The notes beneath the pieces are model-generated. The model was given only the letters and a program-made list of their open reading frames with translations, made no database searches and had not been told where the DNA came from. Both the position numbers and the translations under genes were made by a program. Positions 35,285-42,912 of a stretch of 64,000 nt of DNA are shown one piece after another; position 1 is the stretch's first letter, and every line of letters begins with the position of its first letter. The stretch covers positions 62,001-126,000 of the forward strand of contig NZ_NKHR01000005.1 in NCBI RefSeq assembly GCF_014467285.1. Direction: 5' to 3'. Source of the stretch: Xenorhabdus sp014467285 (lineage in GTDB: Bacteria; Pseudomonadota; Gammaproteobacteria; Enterobacterales; Enterobacteriaceae).

Positions 35285-35986
35285 ATGATGATAACGAGAA
35301 CAGCAAAGCAATGCGGTAAAGCCGATTATGGCTGGTTACAAGCTCGCTATACTTTTTCATTCGGCCATTATTTTGACCCAAAATTTTTGAACTACCGGGC
35401 GCTACGTGTTCTTAATCAGGAGGTTTTAGCGCCTAACGCCGAATTCCAGCCTAAGTCTTATCCCCATGTTGATATTCTGAATATTATCCTGCAAGGAGAA
35501 GCTCAATACCGTGACAGCGAAGGAAACCATTTCCACGCGAAGCAAGGGGATTGTCTGCTGTTTTCTGCCCGTCAGGACATTAGTTACAGTGAGCACAATT
35601 CCAGTGACAAAATCCCCCTTACACGGTTGCAACTCTGGCTTAATGCCTGCCCCCAGCAAGAACCCCAGCCATTACAACGTAAGGTTCTGCCAAATGTACC
35701 ATTAACATTGCTGGCTTCCCCTACATCAGAAAACAACAGCATGTATCTGCGCCAACAGGTATGGATAAGCTATCTTGCGGTGAAAAACCATGATAGCCAA
35801 ATTCTGACTTTGCGAGGCAAACATGCCTACCTGCAATCTATCAGTGGCAATGCCCGCATTCACGGCAATAAACATAATAATCTTGAGATTAAATGTGGGG
35901 ATGGCGTTTTTATTCAGGAAGAACAGGAAGTCACATTGCTGGCAGATACCCCATTCCGGGGGCTTTTGATTGATTTAGCTGACTGA
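35285..35986 (+). CDS. yhaK: Pirin-like bicupin YhaK
   Basis: This 233-residue protein has the same length as E. coli YhaK. The N-terminal cupin reads YGWLQARYTFSFGHYFDPKF, VLAPNAEFQPKSYPHVDILN and YRDSEGNHFHAKQGDCLLFS. The C-terminal cupin is more diverged. YhaK is a redox-sensitive cytosolic protein of unknown reaction. I choose ATG 35285, which gives the E. coli length; ATG 35288 is equal, and 35264 adds a non-conserved leader. It lies divergent from yhaJ, which probably regulates it. Confidence 0.9.
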   Translation: MMITRTAKQCGKADYGWLQARYTFSFGHYFDPKFLNYRALRVLNQEVLAPNAEFQPKSYPHVDILNIILQGEAQYRDSEGNHFHAKQGDCLLFSARQDISYSEHNSSDKIPLTRLQLWLNACPQQEPQPLQRKVLPNVPLTLLASPTSENNSMYLRQQVWISYLAVKNHDSQILTLRGKHAYLQSISGNARIHGNKHNNLEIKCGDGVFIQEEQEVTLLADTPFRGLLIDLAD

Positions 35987-36032
35987 TTCAGCATCATTTT
36001 CTTTTTTCCCGGAAATTTTCCCAGAAATAAAC

Positions 36033-36065
36033 AAAAGCCCTATAAAGCATTTGCTCTATAGGGCT
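36033..36065 (-). terminator. Terminator of rnpB
   Basis: Stem AGCCCTATA / TATAGGGCT with an inner AGCA/TGCT stem; the minus strand continues TTTTGTTT. It directly follows the RNase P RNA 3' end. Confidence 0.85.
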
Positions 36066-36069
36066 GAAT

Positions 36070-36488
<419 letters not shown>

Positions 36489-36531
36489 GGCGCGGATTAT
36501 AAGAGGTTTGCTATCCAATGTATAGGGGTTT

Positions 36532-37422
36532 TCACGCGTCTTCTTCAATTTGTTCAAGGGCTGAATTTTGATCCAAGGCATAGCGGTACAACGCATTTTT
36601 CTTCACACCGTGGATTTCCGCAGCCAATGCCGCTGCCTTTTTCAATGGCAACTCGTTTTGCAACAATGCCAGTGTCCGCAGAGCTTCCAACGGTAAACTA
36701 TCGTCTGCCGGTTTGCGATACCCTTCCACAATCAGCACCATTTCACCCCGGCGGCGAGTTTCATCTTCTTTGACCCATGCCAGAAGCTCACCCGCAGGCA
36801 TCCCCTGAATGGATTCCCACGTTTTAGTCAACTCCCGTGCCAACACGATATAGCGTTCTGCCCCCCACACTTTCACAATATCTTCTAAACTGTCCAACAA
36901 CCGATGTGTCGATTCGTAGAAGATCAATGTGCGTGTTTCTTGCGCCAACTCACGCAAGGTATCTTGGCGCCCCTTACTTTTTGCAGGAAGGAAGCCTTCA
37001 TAGCAGAAACGATCAGACGGCAAGCCGGCAGCGGACAGTGCCGTGATCGCTGCACAAGGGCCCGGCAGTGGGACTACATTGATGCCTGCTTCACGACAAC
37101 GACGAACAAGATGATAGCCGGGATCGTTAATCAAAGGCGTACCTGCATCAGAGACTAATGCAATGCTCGTTCCTTGTTTCAGCTTCGCAATTAATTGATC
37201 TGCTTTTTGCTGTTCATTATGATCATGAAGTGCGAACATGCGCGCATTAATGGCAAAATGTTGAAGCAACAAGCCAGTGTGTCGCGTATCTTCGGCTGCA
37301 ATCAAATCGACATGTTTAAGAACTTCAAGAGCACGCTGAGTTATATCCCCCAGATTTCCAATAGGGGTTGGCACAACATACAGCGTGGATGTCGTAACCA
37401 CTGCTCGATTGGTTTGATTCAT
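36532..37422 (-). CDS. rsmI: 16S rRNA (cytidine1402-2'-O)-methyltransferase
   Basis: This 296-residue enzyme matches E. coli RsmI: LYVVPTPIGNLGDITQRALE, AAEDTRHTGLLLQHF, ALVSDAGTPLINDPGYHLVR and PLPGPCAAITALSAAGLPSD, the tetrapyrrole-methylase-type fold that binds SAM. It methylates C1402 in the decoding centre. It is divergent from lpoA with 63 bp between starts, so the promoters overlap. It ends 44 bp before the rnpB 5' end. Confidence 0.95.
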   Translation of the reverse strand: MNQTNRAVVTTSTLYVVPTPIGNLGDITQRALEVLKHVDLIAAEDTRHTGLLLQHFAINARMFALHDHNEQQKADQLIAKLKQGTSIALVSDAGTPLINDPGYHLVRRCREAGINVVPLPGPCAAITALSAAGLPSDRFCYEGFLPAKSKGRQDTLRELAQETRTLIFYESTHRLLDSLEDIVKVWGAERYIVLARELTKTWESIQGMPAGELLAWVKEDETRRRGEMVLIVEGYRKPADDSLPLEALRTLALLQNELPLKKAAALAAEIHGVKKNALYRYALDQNSALEQIEEDA

Positions 37423-37485
37423 TGTTTCATCCGAATGACCGATTTAAAATTGAGCATCTTTGAAAAAAACATCACTGGATACAGT

Positions 37486-39459
37486 ATGCTTCCCTCAATT
37501 TTTGTGCGTTTCAAAACTGTTTTAGTCTACACAGCCTTACTGTCGACTATGATTATTGCAGGGTGTACCATGCCCGAACGGCAAGGGCAACCAACTTCTC
37601 AGCCTCAAGACAAGATCAGCGCAGAGATTAACCGCTATCAGGCCATTATTGACGCAGCCCATAACCAACCATCACTTGATGTGATCCGTGCTTACATTGC
37701 ACTGGAGCCTCATGCGACAGATGAAGCTGGCCGACAGAAGAATATTGATGAGACATGGCAAGTTCTGACGCATCTTTCTCCACAACAACTCAGTGAGTTG
37801 GTAATTAACGCCGATGAATATACGTTGCAGGGCTGGCTCGATTTACTCAATGCTTACCAGACTAATAGGCAGGATCTCGATAAATTGCGTTCTGCCATCC
37901 ACGATTGGCAAATCCGCTATTCAAATAATCCTGCTGCACGTAGCTTACCTACTGAGCTGCAACACATGCTGCAAAAATCAAAAGATGGTCATGCAACCAT
38001 TGGCCTGTTCCTGCCTTTGAGTGGTCAGGCAAAAGTGTTTGGTGAAGCTATTCGTCAGGGTTTCCTTGATGCACAAAAAGGATTGCCAAAGCCATCATTG
38101 CCAGCCAATGTTTCAGATTCAGGCAGTAACGATACAACCAACGCTGCACGTACTCAGAATACAGATGTCACCACGGCGGTATCAACACCAGAAGGAGAAT
38201 CAGTTGCTGGTACTTCAGTTACTAATACTTCAGTTACTCGTACTACACCGCTTGCGGATGAAACTAACCAATTATCTTCAACCGAAATTTCAGCAACCAC
38301 TGCTTCTTCCACAATCAATGATGCCCCGGTTAATGATCCAGCCGTAAAAGTCTATGATACCAACAGCCAGCCACTCGCAAATCTACTCGCGCAAGCTGAG
38401 CAAGATGGCGTGACATTGGTTGTTGGGCCATTATTGAAACCGAATGTGGAACAATTGGTACAGGTTGAGACGCCATTGAATATTCTGGCCCTCAATGAAT
38501 TGGATGCGCCACAAGTACGGCCGAATATCTGTTATTTCTCACTGTCTCCTGAAGATGAAGCGAAAAGTGCTGCCATACATATTTGGCAGCAACAGAAGCG
38601 TAATCCCCTGATCTTAATACCTCGTACCGATTTGGGCAGCAGGGTTGCAAAAGCCTTTGCAAAAGAATGGCAGAAACTAGGCGGTCAGGCGGTATTACAG
38701 CAAACTTTCGGGACTACAGGAGAAATGAGACAATCCATGAACCGTGGCGTTGGCATTCGCATGTCTGGCACACGGGTTCCGGTCAGTGCTTCTGTGACAG
38801 ATTCAGCTCAGGGCAATATTTCTCAGGACGATATTTCTCAGAGCAATATTTCTCAGAACAATATTTCTCAGAACAATACCAATGCACAGGTTATTTCCCC
38901 AAGCTCTGCCAATGGCCCAGTGGATGCGGTTTACATTGTTGCAACAGCGGATGAACTGTCAATTATTAAGCCAATGATCGATATGGCGATCAGTTCCCGC
39001 AAAAAACCAGCTCTTTATGCCAATTCACGCAGTAATAAATCAGGTACAGGCCCGGATTTCCGACTAGAAATGGATGGCATGCAGTTCAGCGACATCCCAT
39101 TGCTGACAGGTACGAACGTTCCGCTGATGCAGCAAGCTGCCAAAAAATTTACCAATGATTACAGCCTGATGCGCCTTTACGCAATGGGGATAGACGCATG
39201 GTCACTGGCAAATCAGTTTACGCAGATGCAACAAGAGAGTGGGTTCCGTTTGAATGGCGCATCAGGGGAACTTTCTGTCACAGATAATTGCATTATTTCG
39301 CGACAGCTACCCTGGATGCAGTTCAGCAATGGCCGTATCACACCTGAAAATTCCAATCGCGTGGAAAATAGCACTGGCACTGACGGCATAAATAACCCCG
39401 ACAATGTGAACGATTCAGATAATGTGAATAATTCGGGTCAAAGTAATGCGGTACAATAA
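37486..39459 (+). CDS. lpoA: Outer-membrane lipoprotein activator of PBP1A
   Basis: This 657-residue lipoprotein (lipobox IIAGC, Cys 27) activates the peptidoglycan synthase PBP1A. The C-terminal periplasmic-binding-like domain (about 180-640) is well conserved: GLFLPLSGQAKVFGEAIRQG, LVVGPLLKPNVEQLV, NICYFSLSPEDEAKSAAIHI, GPDFRLEMDGMQF. The N-terminal TPR domain is short: compared with E. coli (678 residues) roughly 100 residues between the lipobox and the segment QPSLDVIRAYIALEP are missing. In exchange there is a Ser/Thr/Asn-rich insert (about 205-288), four NISQ-type repeats (about 443-462) and an Asn-rich tail. ATG 37486 is chosen because it yields the lipoprotein signal. Confidence 0.92.
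   Translation: MLPSIFVRFKTVLVYTALLSTMIIAGCTMPERQGQPTSQPQDKISAEINRYQAIIDAAHNQPSLDVIRAYIALEPHATDEAGRQKNIDETWQVLTHLSPQQLSELVINADEYTLQGWLDLLNAYQTNRQDLDKLRSAIHDWQIRYSNNPAARSLPTELQHMLQKSKDGHATIGLFLPLSGQAKVFGEAIRQGFLDAQKGLPKPSLPANVSDSGSNDTTNAARTQNTDVTTAVSTPEGESVAGTSVTNTSVTRTTPLADETNQLSSTEISATTASSTINDAPVNDPAVKVYDTNSQPLANLLAQAEQDGVTLVVGPLLKPNVEQLVQVETPLNILALNELDAPQVRPNICYFSLSPEDEAKSAAIHIWQQQKRNPLILIPRTDLGSRVAKAFAKEWQKLGGQAVLQQTFGTTGEMRQSMNRGVGIRMSGTRVPVSASVTDSAQGNISQDDISQSNISQNNISQNNTNAQVISPSSANGPVDAVYIVATADELSIIKPMIDMAISSRKKPALYANSRSNKSGTGPDFRLEMDGMQFSDIPLLTGTNVPLMQQAAKKFTNDYSLMRLYAMGIDAWSLANQFTQMQQESGFRLNGASGELSVTDNCIISRQLPWMQFSNGRITPENSNRVENSTGTDGINNPDNVNDSDNVNNSGQSNAVQ
38812..38871 (+). repeat. 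15-bp tandem repeat coding xNISQ in lpoA
   Basis: Four 15-bp units follow the pattern NNC-(A/G)AT-ATT-TCT-CAG and encode GNISQ-DDISQ-SNISQ-NNISQ, with a partial fifth unit (NNT). The frame is kept. Confidence 0.9.
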
Positions 39460-39506
39460 GCACCGCACTGACGTAATAAATAACGCAAATACATGGCATG
39501 AATATA

Positions 39507-39530
39507 GGCGCGTTCAACGGTTGACGCGCC
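39507..39530 (+). terminator. Hairpin between lpoA and yraN
   Basis: GGCGCG-T-TCAA / TTGA-CGCGCC forms a GC-rich hairpin 48 bp past the lpoA stop. It has no T-tract, so it may be a pause or partial terminator. Confidence 0.5.
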
Positions 39531-39585
39531 TTCTGCCTCACTGACTGTAAATCAATAGATATCATGTTTTATTGGTTATTTCAGG

Positions 39586-39969
39586 ATGAAAAAACTAACA
39601 ACTAATCGCTATGCGCTGGGACGCCATTACGAACATCAGGCTAAACAGTTTTTACAGAAACAAGGGCTTGCCTTTGTTGCAGAGAATGTGAAAATTCGTG
39701 GCGGGGAAATCGATCTGATCATGCGTGATAAACACACATGGGTATTCGTTGAAGTCCGTTTCCGTCAGAACTCACAATACGGAGATGCCATTGCTACAAT
39801 TACCAAAAACAAGCGTAAGAAGCTGTTGCATACAGCCGCTGTTTGGTTGTATCAACGCAATGAATGTCTGGAAACGGCCTCGTGCCGCTTTGATGTTTGT
39901 GCGATAACAGGTCAGAAATTTGAATGGCTGAAAAATGCTTTCACCCTGAATGAGAACCTATTCCTGTAG
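39586..39969 (+). CDS. yraN: UPF0102 nuclease-fold protein YraN
   Basis: This 127-residue protein has the endonuclease-like core GGEIDLIMRDKHTWVFVEVR (E-x-D-L and E-V-x-F/R places of the PD-(D/E)xK fold), as in E. coli YraN. Function is unproven; a role in nucleic acid processing is suspected. It lies between lpoA and diaA in the conserved enteric order. Confidence 0.92.
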   Translation: MKKLTTNRYALGRHYEHQAKQFLQKQGLAFVAENVKIRGGEIDLIMRDKHTWVFVEVRFRQNSQYGDAIATITKNKRKKLLHTAAVWLYQRNECLETASCRFDVCAITGQKFEWLKNAFTLNENLFL

Positions 39970-40020
39970 ATTCTCAGTTTTCTCGCTAAATAAACATACC
40001 CAATATACATAGGTCATAAC

Positions 40021-40611
40021 GTGCTGGATAGAATTAAAGTCTGCTTCACAGAAAGTATTCAAACTCAGATCGCAGCAGCAGAAGCATTACCCGACGCAAT
40101 ATCACGCGCCGCAATGATGCTGGTTCAATCACTGCTGAACGGCAACAAAATTCTTTGCTGTGGTAACGGCGGGTCTGCCGCAACCGCACAGCGTTTTGCC
40201 GCCAGCATGATAAATCGCTTTGAAACAGAGCGCCCAAGTCTGCCAGCGTTGTCATTGAATACTGATAATGTGGTGATCACTGCCATCACCAGTAGTAAAC
40301 AGCCTGACGAAATCTACGCCAAACAAGTCAGAGCATTAGGGCATGCCGGAGATGTTCTGCTCGCCATTTCTACGCATGGAAACAGCCGGGATATCATTAA
40401 AGCAGTGGAAGCGGCTGTCACGCGTGATATGACGATTGTTGCGCTAACAGGTTACGATGGTGGAGAAGTGGCGGGATTATTGGGGCCGCAGGATGTTGAA
40501 ATCCGGATCCCCTCACACCATAGCATCAGGATCCAAGAGGTTCATATGTTGACAATCAATTGTCTGTGCGACTTAATCGACAATACGTTATTTCCTCATC
40601 AGGACGAGTAA
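40021..40611 (+). CDS. diaA: DnaA initiator-associating protein
   Basis: This 196-residue SIS-domain protein is close to E. coli DiaA: IKVCFTESIQTQIAAAEALP, GNKILCCGNGGSAATAQRFA, ALGHAGDVLLAISTHGNSRD and NCLCDLIDNTLFPHQDE. It forms tetramers that hold several DnaA molecules at oriC and time replication start. It begins with GTG 40021. The dolP gene follows after 11 bp. Confidence 0.95.
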   Translation: MLDRIKVCFTESIQTQIAAAEALPDAISRAAMMLVQSLLNGNKILCCGNGGSAATAQRFAASMINRFETERPSLPALSLNTDNVVITAITSSKQPDEIYAKQVRALGHAGDVLLAISTHGNSRDIIKAVEAAVTRDMTIVALTGYDGGEVAGLLGPQDVEIRIPSHHSIRIQEVHMLTINCLCDLIDNTLFPHQDE

Positions 40612-40622
40612 GGAGCCAACTA

Positions 40623-41198
40623 ATGCGATTATTTTCTCTCTTATTGGTATGTTTCAGTGCAATGTTATTACAAGGATGTATTGGCGCTGCTGTCGTGGGT
40701 TCCGCCGCGATTGCGACAAAAGCAGGTTCAGATCCACGGACTATCGGGCAGCAAGTTGACGATACGACTTTGGAAGCCCGGGTCAGCAATGCGATTAGCA
40801 AGGACCCACAAATTAAGGCACAAGCCCGGGTAGTGGTCACTGTATATCAAGGCAAAGTTCTTCTGACTGGGCAAAGCCCCGATATGGCTCTGGCTGATCG
40901 GGCAAAGCAGATTGCTTCAAAAGTTGAAGGCACCGACGTGGTATATAACGAGATCCGCCAAGGCAACCCGGTTGCTCTGGGTACTGCCTCCGCAGACACT
41001 TGGCTGACAACCAAAGTGCGTTCGAAAATTTTAACCAGCGATACAGTCAAATCCTCCAGTATCAAAGTCGTGACTGAAAACGGTGAGGTCTTCTTGTTCG
41101 GCATTGTGACTAAACAAGAAGGGGCAGCCGCAGCGAAAATAGCCAGTGAAACCAGCGGCGTCAGACGCGTGACAACAGCCTTTACTGACCTCAACTAA
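40623..41198 (+). CDS. dolP: Division/outer-membrane lipoprotein DolP
   Basis: This 191-residue lipoprotein (E. coli 191) has lipobox LLQGC (Cys 19) and two BON domains (about 45-115 and 120-190; VVVTVYQGKVLLTGQSPDMA, IKVVTENGEVFLFGIVTKQE). DolP binds anionic phospholipid at the outer membrane and supports BAM and septal wall amidase activation. The sigma-E regulon includes it in E. coli. ATG 40623 has AGGAG 8 bases upstream. A strong terminator follows. Confidence 0.95.
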   Translation: MRLFSLLLVCFSAMLLQGCIGAAVVGSAAIATKAGSDPRTIGQQVDDTTLEARVSNAISKDPQIKAQARVVVTVYQGKVLLTGQSPDMALADRAKQIASKVEGTDVVYNEIRQGNPVALGTASADTWLTTKVRSKILTSDTVKSSSIKVVTENGEVFLFGIVTKQEGAAAAKIASETSGVRRVTTAFTDLN

Positions 41199-41231
41199 AG
41201 AATTCGGTTTAAACGCTCAACGACAACCTAC

Positions 41232-41260
41232 AAGCGGCACAAATCAGTGCCGCTTTTTTA
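41232..41260 (+). terminator. Terminator of diaA-dolP
   Basis: A perfect 9-bp stem AAGCGGCAC / GTGCCGCTT with a 6-nt loop is followed by T-rich sequence. Confidence 0.92.
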
Positions 41261-41291
41261 CTGGTTCCCCACTCTTACCTGAGTTGATTTT

Positions 41292-42020
41292 CTATCTCAA
41301 ATGATGTTGCTTGAGAAAATGCTCTCCCCCCATTAACTGCATTTGCCGCAAAACCCATTGCTGACGTTGCAATATATAGGCAGAAGGGGCATTGATCTTA
41401 TAACGATGAGGGTTTGGTAATACAGCCGCGAGCAAAGCAGCTTCAGACGCGGTCAATCGGCTGGCGGGTTTACCGAAGTAATGCTGAGCCGCTTTTTCCA
41501 CACCAAAAATGCCATTGCCAAAATCAGCAATATTGAGATAGACCGTCAGGATACGCTTCTTTGACCACAGTAATTCCAGTACTGCCGTTATTCCCGCCTC
41601 CAGTCCTTTTCTTACCCAACTACGCCCTTCCCACAAAAATAAATTTTTGGCTGTTTGCTGAGAAATCGTCGATGCTCCCCGCATGCGCGACTGATATTTT
41701 TTGTTATGCTCCATTGCAGTTTCGATAGCATCAAAATCAAATCCCCAATGTTTTGGGAATTTTTGATCTTCGGCGGCAATAACGGCTAATGTCATATAAG
41801 GCGAAATTTGATTCTGATCCACCCATGAGGAACGAGAAACATAAGATAAATTAATTGACATTAAGGCGCTTATTTGTCGCTCTATCATCACCATAGAAAA
41901 CGGCACCGGCAGAAATGAAAACGCGATTACAGCAACAAACCATAGAACTGTGAACCATACGACAATTCTTTTCAGCCAGCACCATAATATTGAAAAAGGA
42001 TTTTTCATCCGCTTACTCAA
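41292..42020 (-). CDS. mtgA: Monofunctional peptidoglycan glycosyltransferase
   Basis: This 242-residue inner-membrane enzyme has an anchor at about residues 15-36 and a GT51 domain with the catalytic Glu in AAEDQKFPKHWGFDFDAIE, then RGASTISQQTAKNLFLWEGR and VRKGLEAG, as in E. coli MtgA. It polymerises lipid II into glycan strands. It starts 8 bp inside elbB and is co-transcribed with it. ATG 42008 is another possible start. Confidence 0.95.
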   Translation of the reverse strand: MSKRMKNPFSILWCWLKRIVVWFTVLWFVAVIAFSFLPVPFSMVMIERQISALMSINLSYVSRSSWVDQNQISPYMTLAVIAAEDQKFPKHWGFDFDAIETAMEHNKKYQSRMRGASTISQQTAKNLFLWEGRSWVRKGLEAGITAVLELLWSKKRILTVYLNIADFGNGIFGVEKAAQHYFGKPASRLTASEAALLAAVLPNPHRYKINAPSAYILQRQQWVLRQMQLMGGEHFLKQHHLR

Positions 42021-42666
42021 TCATTTCCAATATTTTCCTAACCAATTTATCAATACCTTTTTCTGCCTGGGACAAAGATTCTGCGAGCATATAGGCCGGG
42101 GTTGTTACAATTTTGTTTTCAAAATCAACGACAATACCATCAACAGGACATTCAACGTGTATACCGCCCATTTTCTCTATTTGTGCAGCCGTTTCAGGAT
42201 CATTACCTATGGTGACTTTTATCGGTTTGCCTAATATTTTAGGTACCATAACAGGCGAAATGCACATAAACCCCATAGGTTTGCCTTGTTGATACATTCC
42301 CTGTATAATACTTAATAATTCTTTATTTATTTCGCAATCTGATCCTTTAAATGCGAAATTACATAAATTCTTGGCTGCACCAAATCCTCCCGGAATAATT
42401 AAAGCATCCAACTCATTAATATCAACTTGCGATAAAGGTTGTATATTTCCCCGTGTTATTCGGGCAGATTCTTCCATTACATGGCGGCTTTCTTCTTTCT
42501 CTTCTCCATTAAGGTGATTAATAACATGATGTTGTACCTCATCAGGTGAAAAAAAAGACACTTCAGCGCCAAGACGGCTTAAAGAGAGCATAGTCAGAAC
42601 TGATTCGTGAATTTCACTTCCATCGTACACTCCGCAACCACTCAATATAACGGCAATAGATTTCAT
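42013..42666 (-). CDS. elbB: DJ-1/PfpI-like glyoxalase ElbB
   Basis: This 217-residue protein matches E. coli ElbB (isoprenoid biosynthesis protein with amidotransferase-like fold): AVILSGCGVYDGSEIHESVL, LDALIIPGGFGAAKNLCNFA, MGFMCISPVMVPKI (nucleophile Cys) and DGIVVDFENKIVTTPAYMLA. A glyoxalase-type activity has been reported for the family. ATG 42666 has GGAG upstream. A TTAACCC/GGGTTAA dyad at 42696-42715 lies in its leader. The arcZ promoter is divergent from it. Confidence 0.93.
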   Translation of the reverse strand: MKSIAVILSGCGVYDGSEIHESVLTMLSLSRLGAEVSFFSPDEVQHHVINHLNGEEKEESRHVMEESARITRGNIQPLSQVDINELDALIIPGGFGAAKNLCNFAFKGSDCEINKELLSIIQGMYQQGKPMGFMCISPVMVPKILGKPIKVTIGNDPETAAQIEKMGGIHVECPVDGIVVDFENKIVTTPAYMLAESLSQAEKGIDKLVRKILEMIE

Positions 42667-42784
42667 ATTTCTCTCCATTTGTAGTAGATTAATGCTTAAC
42701 CCCTTAGAGGGTTAAACACCAATCTTCATCACAGATTTTAATGAATCTTGTAACAAAAAATCTTATCTTTGCTATGTTGGTACC

Positions 42785-42912
42785 TGTGTTCTGTGTAGAA
42801 GAATTCTTTCATTACTCGCATCGAAAATAAATCTTAGATAAGCGGGTAAACAAGTTTCCCTGGTGTTGGCGCAGTATTAGCGCACCCCAACTTCGGTTGG
42901 GGTTATTTTTTT
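42785..42912 (+). ncRNA. arcZ: Hfq-dependent small RNA ArcZ
   Basis: The plus strand between elbB and arcB ends TTTCCCTGGTGTTGGCGCAG, TATTAGCGC, a GC hairpin ACCCCAAC-TTCG-GTTGGGGT (42884-42903), then TTA and seven T. This matches the 3' half of E. coli ArcZ, including the seed region of the processed 55-nt form, and the locus (antisense to the arcB end) is the same. The terminator overlaps the arcB stop codon. A TTGTAA (42748-42753) and TATGTT (42773-42778) lie where a promoter is expected, so the 5' end is approximate. ArcZ activates rpoS and, in Xenorhabdus/Photorhabdus, is known to control specialised metabolism. Confidence 0.93.
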
